The translations under genes and the position numbers were made by a program. The notes below the pieces were generated by a model, which did no database searches, was not told the DNA's origin, and worked only from the letters and a program-made list of their open reading frames with translations. A stretch of DNA of 19,705 nt from Pseudomonadota bacterium (lineage in GTDB: Bacteria > Pseudomonadota > Alphaproteobacteria > Acetobacterales > Acetobacteraceae): contig JAJYFW010000002.1 of the NCBI GenBank assembly GCA_021785335.1, positions 1 to 19,705 of the forward strand. Reading direction: 5' to 3'. Positions 1 through 5,540 of the stretch are shown piece after piece. The first letter of the stretch is position 1. Every line of letters starts with the position of its first letter.

Positions 1-186
1 CGGGCGGAGTGTCTGAACGCCCACTGGTTCCTGACGCTTGCCGACGCGCGCGAGAAGGTGGAGGATTGGCGCAAGTACTACAACGAGGATCGGCCGCATG
101 GGGCAATCGGCAATGTGCCGCCTGTGGCCTTCATGACTCCCGGCAACGCAACCAATCCGCTGCCGGAAGGAGCCCGAAAACTCTAA
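1..186 (+). CDS. IS3-family transposase OrfB, C-terminal fragment (5' truncated by window)
   Basis: The reading frame is open from base 1 to the TAA at 184-186 and gives 61 residues. The segment YYNEDRPHGAIG is the hallmark of the C-terminal integrase-core end (rve_3 region) of IS3-family OrfB transposases, where (Y/F)N..RPH..(L/I)G follows the catalytic Glu. The catalytic DDE residues themselves would lie upstream of the window. The tail after the motif (PPVAFMTPG and on) is the usual variable end. The protein would catalyse cut-and-paste or copy-out movement of the element. Whether the copy is intact cannot be judged from this fragment. Confidence 0.85.
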   Translation, partial: RAECLNAHWFLTLADAREKVEDWRKYYNEDRPHGAIGNVPPVAFMTPGNATNPLPEGARKL

Positions 187-220
187 CCTCGGGTGGTCCA
201 ACAACCGGTAGCAGCGCACA
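1..220 (+). mobile_element. right end of an IS3-family insertion sequence
   Basis: This is the 3' part of an insertion sequence cut by the window edge. It contains the last 61 codons of a DDE transposase (1-186) and a short non-coding tail. Read on the minus strand from 220, the tail begins TGTGCGCTGCTACC and continues to TTGGACC. This matches the general layout of many IS3-family (IS407/IS2-like) terminal repeats, which start with TG, carry a TGCT..CC block and then TTGGACC. I infer that the element ends at or near 220, two bases before the ATG of the next gene. The left end and the target duplication lie outside the window, so the boundary is not proven. Confidence 0.7.
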
Positions 221-222
221 AG

Positions 223-1119
223 ATGCAGGCGCTGTCGTTGATCCTTCTCCTGGCATCTTGTGGCAGCCCGGCGCCGGCACGTCAGCAGCTCTCGCTCGGG
301 CCAGCCGAAGATGGCGTCGCGGCACCACCCTATTTCGGCCTCTATGCCGTGACATCGAGCGGGCTGATTCGTCTCAACGGTGACAAGCAGTGGGAGGTGC
401 GAACGTGGAACCATCGCAACGACCTGAGCGGGCGTGTGCGCTTTCTCGTCTTCAGCCGCTGGCTGACCATGGATGCGACACCCGAGGATCGGGCGATCGT
501 GCTCGAACGCGTCGCCCATGTGCGCGCGACCAGAACCGCGAATGGCGCGATCATCCACCGGCCTGACGTCTAGGCCTCGCCAAACCTCCCACAATACCAT
601 GTTCCTCTCGAGTTCGCTCCGATGCGCGGGCATCCGGATATGCTCATCGCGTCGCCCACTTCCCCGTTGGAGCCAGGTCTCTATTCGCTGAGCTTCCACG
701 CGCCGGAGAGCTGGTCATCGCGTTTCGGCGTTGCGTGGCCCAGCGTCGCCATCCGCCAGTACGACGCGCGGTACTGCGTGGACAAGCTGCCGCAAGGCTT
801 TGTCCCGTGCCGGGGTCATGCTCCGGCGGCCGCCAGCGCAAGCGTCGCCATTCGCGACCTGCGCTCGTCGCGGATGACGGGCGACGGCCCGCCCCGGCTG
901 GTCATCGACGGTGATGTCGTCAACACCTCCCAGGTGCGGGAAAATGTCCCCCCGCTTTCGGTCGTCCTGCTGAACGCGCAGGACAGGGTCCTGCAGTCGT
1001 TGCGGCACGTCAACGTCATCATGCCTGTTCTCCAGCCGGGCCGGAGCTACCACTTCCGCATCGTCGTCACCAATGCGGCGCCAGGCGCCACGCAGGTTCG
1101 CGTGACGCCCTCCGCGTAG
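223..1119 (+). pseudogene. two-domain lipoprotein gene interrupted by an in-frame amber codon
   Basis: The ATG at 223 opens a frame that begins with a hydrophobic stretch and a lipobox, LLASC with Cys at residue 13, suggesting an exported lipidated protein. The frame meets TAG at 571-573 (codon 117). It continues open in the same frame to 1119 with no further stop, for 298 codons in all. Both halves look like ordinary protein, and the junction (HRPDV, stop, ASPNLPQYHVPLEF) reads as one continuous domain. A single TGG-to-TAG change would explain it. Residues about 226-298 (VIDGDVVNTS, later PGRSYHFRIVV) resemble the beta-sandwich of DUF3426/FxLYD-type domains. The N-terminus lacks the usual basic residues and starts two bases after the inferred IS end, so the original start and promoter may have been lost. 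The downstream half (ATG 622) could alternatively be made separately, but I see no good ribosome site. Domain family is tentative. Confidence 0.6.
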
Positions 1120-1150
1120 GCCGGCATCCACGCCGGTAATTCCATCGGCA

Positions 1151-1199
1151 GCCCGGAGGTTGCTCAGGCTATCGTACCGCCTGCGCAACCTTTGCGGGC
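1151..1199. terminator. long imperfect hairpin between convergent genes, possible bidirectional terminator
   Basis: Three nested complementary blocks pair here: GCCCG (1151-1155) with CGGGC (1195-1199), AGGTTGC (1157-1163) with GCAACCT (1185-1191), and CAGGC (1165-1169) with GCCTG (1179-1183). Only small internal loops separate them, for 17 pairs in total around a 9-nt loop. It sits between the plus-strand gene ending at 1119 and the minus-strand gene ending at 1253. No clear T-tract follows on either strand, so termination is inferred from position and structure. An alternative stem (GGCGC 1201-1205 with GCGCC 1216-1220, extended by GGGCC/GGCCC) overlaps its 3' edge. Confidence 0.45.
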
Positions 1200-1252
1200 C
1201 GGCGCAACCGCTCAGGCGCCGCCGGCCCTCGTGACGCGCCTGGCTTGGACGC

Positions 1253-1573
1253 CTAACGGCGGTCCGTGGGGCCGATGCTGGCGGATGCGCTGGCGCTGCA
1301 GGAACCGGTGTTACCCTGCGCCGTCTTTTGCGCACTCTTCCTGATCACCTTGTCGCCGACCCGCAGCTCCGCCTGGGAGGAGGCCGTGCTGCCGCACGCG
1401 TCGCGGCCCGTGCTCGACGCGTTGGCCGATGCCGTGGCCGAGGCGCTGGCGCGCACGGCTGGTGCACCTGCGGAATCGGGGCTGGGTGAGGGCGATGCCG
1501 CGCGCGCGGCGGTGCCGAGGAACGCAAGTGACATCAGGGCCGTGATGCTCATGGCTGTCGGGACTCCTCGCAT
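1253..1573 (-). CDS. small exported Ser/Ala-rich protein (106 aa), unknown function
   Basis: The start at 1573 is supported by an AAGGAAA-like ribosome site read on the minus strand (about 1583-1589). An in-frame ATG seven codons in is an alternative. Residues 1-25 form a probable signal peptide with a hydrophobic core and an ARA|A cleavage site. The mature part begins with an S/P repeat, followed by an A/S/T/N low-complexity stretch (about 42-55) and a more ordinary segment with a basic patch (VIRKSAQK). Cys60 and Cys92 flank that segment and could form a disulfide in the periplasm or outside. I do not recognise a family. It lies 50 bp downstream of the similarly composed gene at 1624-2304 on the same strand, so the two are probably co-transcribed. 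Its composition resembles the larger exported protein at 2861-4558. Confidence 0.6.
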   Translation of the reverse strand: MRGVPTAMSITALMSLAFLGTAARAASPSPSPDSAGAPAVRASASATASANASSTGRDACGSTASSQAELRVGDKVIRKSAQKTAQGNTGSCSASASASIGPTDRR

Positions 1574-1623
1574 GGATCAGGCTTTCCTTGACTGATTGTT
1601 GGGGCCTCGCCGCACGTGAGCGT

Positions 1624-2304
1624 TCATCGCGTCTCGTGCGCCTTTTCGGCGGAAATGCCGCCCCTGCCGGCTGGGCCATGCCCTGCGGCGGACATGCCCG
1701 GCCCGGCCGGCTGCGCCGCCGCCGGACCTTTGCCGCCCGCGGTACCCTGGACCGCTGCTGACGCGCCCGGCGCGGGCGCAGGCGCGGATGTGCCGCCGCC
1801 GATGCTCGCCGTGGCGCTGTCCTGTGCGCTCGCCGATGCGCCTGGCGCCGTCGCCTGCGCGCTCCCGCCCCCACTCACCGACAGGCTTCCCTGTGCGTTG
1901 GGCGCGCCGTCGGCGCGGGCGGAGGCGGAGACCGTTGCCGTCGCGCCAATCCGCCCTGCGGTGTCGAGCGCCATCGACCGGTCGTGGGAGATCGCGTGAC
2001 CCACGAGAACCCCTCCTGGGCCGCCCGCGGTTTTCGCCACCACTTGGGAGTTGCTGATCGACATCGCCATGTGCGGCGTCGAAATCGATCGCGTCATGGA
2101 GCGCGCCCTGGTCGAGCCCCCGATGGGCGAGGATACGGTGCCGGTGGTGAAACCCGCCGTCGCCGCCTGCGTGATCGGCGCCTTCGCGGCATGCGCAGGG
2201 ACAGCGGAGACCGTGACAAGAAGCACCGCGGCACAAGCCGCGCGGTGGCACCGCGCGGATAGGACCCGTGTGGACAGGAGGTGGGCATTCGCTGACGTCG
2301 ACAT
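1624..2304 (-). CDS. exported Ala/Ser/Gly-rich low-complexity protein (226 aa), unknown function
   Basis: The 226-residue product starts with a probable Sec signal peptide. It has an n-region with several Arg (R13, R18, R21), a hydrophobic core at about 22-35 and cleavage at AHA|A after residue 39. Residues 40-110 are moderately complex (VVAKTAGGPGGVLVGHAISHD). From about 115 to the end it is almost entirely A, S, G, T and P with phrases such as SVSGGGSAQAT and ASAQDSATASIGGG. There are no membrane segments after the signal and no cysteines in the mature part. Its composition relates it to the products of 1253-1573 and 2861-4558, and I infer a shared extracellular or cell-surface role. The start is the first ATG, with a weak G-rich ribosome site. 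No recognised domain was found, and a structural or adhesive role is only a guess. Confidence 0.6.
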   Translation of the reverse strand: MSTSANAHLLSTRVLSARCHRAACAAVLLVTVSAVPAHAAKAPITQAATAGFTTGTVSSPIGGSTRARSMTRSISTPHMAMSISNSQVVAKTAGGPGGVLVGHAISHDRSMALDTAGRIGATATVSASARADGAPNAQGSLSVSGGGSAQATAPGASASAQDSATASIGGGTSAPAPAPGASAAVQGTAGGKGPAAAQPAGPGMSAAGHGPAGRGGISAEKAHETR

Positions 2305-2352
2305 GGTTACCCCGCTGATGGCTGATCAAGGTCTTTGGCTCGGGCGAGTTAT

Positions 2353-2364
2353 GGCACGCGTGCC
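2353..2364. promoter_or_regulatory. perfect 12-bp palindrome GGCACGCGTGCC, candidate operator
   Basis: The sequence equals its own reverse complement across all 12 bases. It sits 49 bp upstream of the minus-strand ATG at 2304, a normal position for an operator. No regulator gene lies nearby, and GC-rich DNA makes such palindromes less rare, so the role is uncertain. Confidence 0.25.
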
Positions 2365-2691
2365 GCTCGCAGGTCGGTGCACTGTTGCGATGTTTTACCG
2401 AAAATGCAGTGGCCTCGGCGCGCGTCCGCGGCCACCACCGGTAGCGTTGGGACGAAACGTGACGCGAATGTGGTGACGACGCGACGTTCTGACGACCTCG
2501 CCCGGTTGTCACGGTGAGACAAAAAAGCGACCGAACCGTCACGCTCGGCCCGATCTCGTCGCGTCGCGGGGCTCGCCCGCCCGGCGGGAAGCGCGGCCTT
2601 CGCGCGTTGGGCGCGGTAAGCCTGTGGCGGGTTCGTCGCGCGGCGGCCGCCGCTGTCCATCGCAGGCCAGGGTAATCTCATCGCCCCCAAG

Positions 2692-2697
2692 TATAAT
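2692..2697 (+). promoter_or_regulatory. possible -10 element TATAAT upstream of the 565-aa exported protein
   Basis: A perfect TATAAT lies in the most AT-rich pocket of the divergent region. No recognisable -35 hexamer sits 16-18 bp upstream. If used, it would give a leader of roughly 155 nt before the ATG at 2861. Confidence 0.25.
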
Positions 2698-2860
2698 ATG
2701 GCAGAAAATTGAACACATCCGAAATAACACTGGCCATTTGATCGGGTCTTGTCGATCTATGCGGGCGTCTGGGCGATTGGACACCTCGCGAGCGAAGTGA
2801 ACTCCAATGCGCCCGGGCGACCGTCCTGACCGTCCTGTCAATAACGAGAGGGTTCATCTC

Positions 2861-4558
2861 ATGACGATCACACGATCACGCGTCGCTCTTCTTGCGACCA
2901 TAAGCACGCTTTCGCTGCTGGCGGCGTCGATGCCGCTTACGGTTCATGTCCGGCCCTTGTCGCTGGGTCTCGCCAACGCGAGGGCGCAGACCAACACCGC
3001 TTCGGCAAGCGCCAACACCAGTGGCAGCGCTGGCGTGAACGGCACCGGCACCGCCAGCAGCGGCGCGTCCTCGACGGACACAGCCACCGCCGGCGGCGGC
3101 AACGCCACCGCTGGTTCGCAGTCCACCGCCAACGCATCCTCCACCGGCAGCGGCTCGGCGATGGGTAGCGCGACCGGCATGGCCGGCGGCGTCTCCGCGG
3201 CGGACGGCAACGCGGCCGCGGCCTCGGCCAGCAGCGGTGCTTCCGCGGCCAGCGTCGGTGGCGGTACCGCGAGCACGTCGGCGAACGCCGGGACGCAGGC
3301 GTCAGCTTCGCAATCCGGCACGGCATCCGCTCAGACGTCCTCGAACGCGCAGGCCGACGGCAACGCCTCGGCATCCGGCGCCGGCAGCGGCTCAGCGTCC
3401 GCGGCTCCGTCCGCCGGCGGTGTCGCCACGGCCAATGCCAACACGAACGCCTCGGCATCGGGGCCGGGTACGTCGCAGGCGCAGGCAAGCGACACGTCGA
3501 CAGCGTCGAACAGCGCCAACAACGCCTCGACGCAGACCGGGGCGGGCGGGTCCGGCCAGACCACCGGTGGCGGCACGGCTTCGTTCGGCGCCTCGGGCAA
3601 CGCGGCGGTCTCCGGTTCCGCCGGTCTGTCGGCCAACGCCACCGCCGGCCTGAACGGGGGCGTCTCGGGGCCGGGGAGTGGCTCCGTTTCCGGCCAGGCG
3701 TCCGATGTCTCGACCGCCTCGGTTGACCCCAACTCCGGCGCCGTCGGGAGCAACTCGCAGAGCAGCGGCGGCATCACCGGCTCGGCCAGCAGCGGCAGCA
3801 CCGCCACGGGTTCGTTCGGCTCGAGCGGCAACGCCACCGCGGCGACCGGCTCGTCGCCGTCGTCCAGCGCCAGCACGAGGCTAAACGGGGCGCTGACCGG
3901 GGACGGCAATGGGTCGGTGAGCGGGAACGCCAACTCCGCCTCCACGGCGTCGGCCGGCGGCGCGCCTAATGCCAGCGCCAGCACCGGCGGCAACATCGCC
4001 GCGACCGGGAACGCCTCGGGCAACTACAACGGCCAGGCCCAGGCCGCAGCGAACGACACCGCCAGCATCGCCGTGGGCTCGGGTCCTCTGTCGGTCGGCG
4101 CCGGGGCGAGCGTCCTCGGCTCGGTCAACGGCACGGGCTCGGCTTCCTCGGCGGCGTCCAACAACTCGTCCGTCGGGGTCTCGACCCAGTTCGGCACGAC
4201 GAGCGTCAACGGCTCGTCCACGTCGGCGGGCAACCTCGCGACGAGCGGCAGCGGCCAAGCGTCCTATAAGGGCAACGGGACGGCCAGCGGTGCCCTCGCC
4301 AACAACGGCAGCCCGGTCGCATCCGTGAACGTAAACAGCGGCGCGACCGGCCAGCTTCCGGGAACGAACGGGGATCCCGTTGACGCCAATGGCACCAGCT
4401 CCGCCGGCGCCACCGCGAACATCGGTTCCGGCACCAGTTCGGTCAACGCGGGCGTTCAGCAGACGGCCAATGCCGTTCCGCTGAGCCAGCCCGGATCGAT
4501 GTCCGCGAACTCGTCCGGCTCGGGCAGCGCGGCCGCTTCCGTGACGCCTTCGCCGTGA
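2861..4558 (+). CDS. large exported low-complexity Ser/Ala/Gly/Asn/Thr repeat protein (565 aa)
   Basis: The ATG at 2861 is chosen over the upstream frame because GAGAGG precedes it at proper distance and a signal peptide starts there: basic TRSR, a hydrophobic core, and ANARA|Q cleavage near residue 42. The mature 523 residues are almost only S, A, G, T, N, with scattered V, Q, D and P. I see one Lys, one Arg, about five aromatics and no Cys. The protein is therefore acidic and probably disordered or built of repetitive beta structure. From residue 264 an internal repeat of 77 residues runs three times (264-340, 341-417, 418-494), each starting (L/V)(N/L)G..(T/S/N)G.G. There is no autotransporter barrel, sorting motif or membrane anchor, so release through an unidentified system is possible. 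It is divergent from two smaller genes of like composition. I do not recognise a family; a secreted matrix, adhesive or amyloid-like role is speculation. Confidence 0.7.
   Translation: MTITRSRVALLATISTLSLLAASMPLTVHVRPLSLGLANARAQTNTASASANTSGSAGVNGTGTASSGASSTDTATAGGGNATAGSQSTANASSTGSGSAMGSATGMAGGVSAADGNAAAASASSGASAASVGGGTASTSANAGTQASASQSGTASAQTSSNAQADGNASASGAGSGSASAAPSAGGVATANANTNASASGPGTSQAQASDTSTASNSANNASTQTGAGGSGQTTGGGTASFGASGNAAVSGSAGLSANATAGLNGGVSGPGSGSVSGQASDVSTASVDPNSGAVGSNSQSSGGITGSASSGSTATGSFGSSGNATAATGSSPSSSASTRLNGALTGDGNGSVSGNANSASTASAGGAPNASASTGGNIAATGNASGNYNGQAQAAANDTASIAVGSGPLSVGAGASVLGSVNGTGSASSAASNNSSVGVSTQFGTTSVNGSSTSAGNLATSGSGQASYKGNGTASGALANNGSPVASVNVNSGATGQLPGTNGDPVDANGTSSAGATANIGSGTSSVNAGVQQTANAVPLSQPGSMSANSSGSGSAAASVTPSP
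3650..4342 (+). repeat. three degenerate 77-residue repeats in the 565-aa exported protein
   Basis: Aligning by eye at LNGGVSGPG (codon 264), LNGALTGDG (codon 341) and VLGSVNGTG (codon 418) gives a register of exactly 77 codons. Units one and two share LNG..(S/T)G.G.GSVSG followed by STAS. Each unit may divide into halves of about 36-41 residues that start with a small G-rich turn (ITGSAS, IAATGNAS, NLATSGSG). The repeat is clear at protein level only, which suggests old duplication under selection for composition. Confidence 0.5.
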
Positions 4559-4564
4559 ACGACT

Positions 4565-4666
4565 TCCCCCGAGGCTCATAGTGTCGGGGGACTGCAACCC
4601 TGGTGTTCGCCCCACCCCACGCCAGGGTATGCTCGGGCCGCCGTTGACATCTCTCGGTAACGGCGG
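4565..4666 (+). other. run of three hairpins in the 3' untranslated region
   Basis: Three separate stem-loops follow the stop codon at 4558. The first is TCCCCCGA (4565-4572) with TCGGGGGA (4584-4591). The second is ACCCTGGTG (4597-4605) with CGCCAGGGT (4620-4628), with one G-T pair. The third is CCGCCGTT (4638-4645) with AACGGCGG (4659-4666). A fourth hairpin with a T-tract follows directly. The run could protect the mRNA 3' end or belong to a processed small RNA. Neither role is shown by the sequence alone. Confidence 0.5.
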
Positions 4667-4673
4667 GCGACTG

Positions 4674-4716
4674 TCCGGAGCCGATCAAACCTCGCACCGG
4701 CTCCGGATCCTTTTTT
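4674..4716 (+). terminator. rho-independent terminator
   Basis: TCCGGAGCCG (4674-4683) pairs perfectly with CGGCTCCGGA (4698-4707) around a 14-nt loop. After TCC, six T residues follow (4711-4716). This is a canonical intrinsic terminator for the plus strand and would end the transcript of the 565-aa exported protein. Confidence 0.85.
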
Positions 4717-4859
4717 CCCCTCTGGCGAGTCACCGGAGCGCCAGCGCGACGGAACTAGGCCTCACGGCCCGCCACATCGAGAGAAACCAACGTGCCGGTC
4801 TAACGCAAGACACCCAGGGCCCCTTCACGAAACAATCCAGCATCGCCGACGGGAACGAA

Positions 4860-4997
4860 TTGGGACTTGCGTGGAATGACGACGAGAGCGGCCGGTTACC
4901 GCTTCGCACCGCGTTTCCGTTGATCCTTCTGTTATCCCTGTCCTGCTGGGCCCTGGTCCTGACCTTCATGATGTGGCTCATACGCAGGGTGATCTGA
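4860..4997 (+). CDS. possible small single-span membrane protein (about 45 aa)
   Basis: The frame ending in TGA at 4997 encodes a C-terminal segment of about 20 hydrophobic residues (FPLILLLSLSCWALV and on), closed by the basic RR of LIRRVI. This looks like a real transmembrane helix with positive-inside topology, preceded by a polar stretch (WNDDESGRL). The start is uncertain. No ATG lies between the terminator at 4716 and this segment, so TTG at 4860 is proposed, with only a weak GGGAA upstream. The frame is open further upstream, but that would run through the terminator. Small membrane proteins of this kind are common in alphaproteobacteria, usually without known function. It may also be a chance ORF or a gene remnant. 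Confidence 0.3.
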   Translation: MGLAWNDDESGRLPLRTAFPLILLLSLSCWALVLTFMMWLIRRVI

Positions 4998-5484
4998 TGC
5001 CGAAATCCGCGAGTGCGCCGGGCCGTCCGTACCTATGATAGCCTCATGGCTATCTCCCAGTTCCCAGTTTCGTCGCACACGGGACGCCACTTCCGAGCAA
5101 AAGTGAGTACCGGCCAACCCGCTGGCCGAGCCCGACCCGGCTTTCCTGCCCTGTCGGTCGCGACCGCTACCCGGCGGTCGGGATTCAGGACACTTCTCTG
5201 CAAGAGCCGTTATCCGGAATAAAAGCCGGGTCAGGGATTGCTCTACCGTCGCAAGCCACGGCGCCAACCACGCGACATTCGCCAATACCTGATGTCGGTC
5301 ACATTGGTGTTGCCCCTGGGAGTTCCCGGACACGGAGATCCGCCGTGCCGGAGCCCGTGCCCCACACCGCTGCGGTCAAATGATGGGAGCGTCGGTTGCG
5401 CGGCCCTGCAACCACTTTTCCACCTGAGAACATTCCGCGTTCAGGCCCCCAGAGGTTGCCGAGCCGTCGTACCGGATGCGGATG
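4998..5484. other. gene-free stretch of about 490 bp
   Basis: No frame on either strand gives a convincing protein. A perfect 7-bp inverted repeat with a 4-nt loop (GATAGCC 5037-5043, GGCTATC 5048-5054) might end transcription of the preceding small frame, though no T-tract follows. Another stem with one bulged base lies at 5326-5351 (CCGGACACGG against CCGTGCCGG). I see no IS ends or RNA gene. Confidence 0.4.
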
Positions 5485-5512
5485 CTTGCTGCCCGTAAGC
5501 ATTGCCTATAAT
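5485..5512 (+). promoter_or_regulatory. sigma-70-type promoter for the transport/catabolic operon
   Basis: A perfect TATAAT (5507-5512) lies 16 bp downstream of CTTGCT (5485-5490), a partial match to the CTTGAC form of the alphaproteobacterial -35 box. Transcription would start near 5519, giving a short leader before the ATG at 5541. No operator repeat is evident. Confidence 0.5.
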
Positions 5513-5540
5513 GACGCCGCCATCAGCCAGGGGGATCACG

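Larger units (their letters stand above)
2305..2860. other. 556-bp divergent intergenic region with palindromes and an AT-rich pocket
   Basis: This gene-free stretch separates the divergent starts at 2304 (minus) and 2861 (plus), so it should hold promoters for both. It contains a perfect 12-bp palindrome (2353-2364) and a perfect 14-bp GC palindrome (2640-2653). An AT-rich pocket at about 2685-2740 stands out from the GC-rich surroundings and includes a TATAAT. No coding frame here has convincing composition. Its length is large for two small genes and suggests regulation or a long 5' leader. Confidence 0.5.

Noticed and set aside
571..573. TAG as a pyrrolysine or other recoded codon
   Set aside because: No tRNA-Pyl or pylS context is visible, and such recoding is not expected in this type of bacterium. 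Nonsense mutation next to an IS is more likely.
622..1119. Independent gene starting at ATG 622
   Set aside because: Coding character continues upstream of 622 without a break to the amber codon, in the same frame as the lipoprotein. I see no ribosome site, so a split gene is simpler.
3331..4023. 230-codon minus-strand frame rich in Ala, Pro, Leu and Glu opposite the 565-aa gene
   Set aside because: Its composition is the expected mirror of Ser/Gly/Ala codons on the plus strand. There is no signal peptide or ribosome site.
3000..4550. CRISPR-like or short tandem DNA repeats in the low-complexity gene
   Set aside because: Similarity is at the amino-acid level with varied codons. No regular direct DNA repeats with unique spacers are present.
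4581..4859. N-terminal extension of the small membrane protein back to 4581
   Set aside because: It would translate through four hairpins and a strong terminator, and the sequence has no protein-like character.
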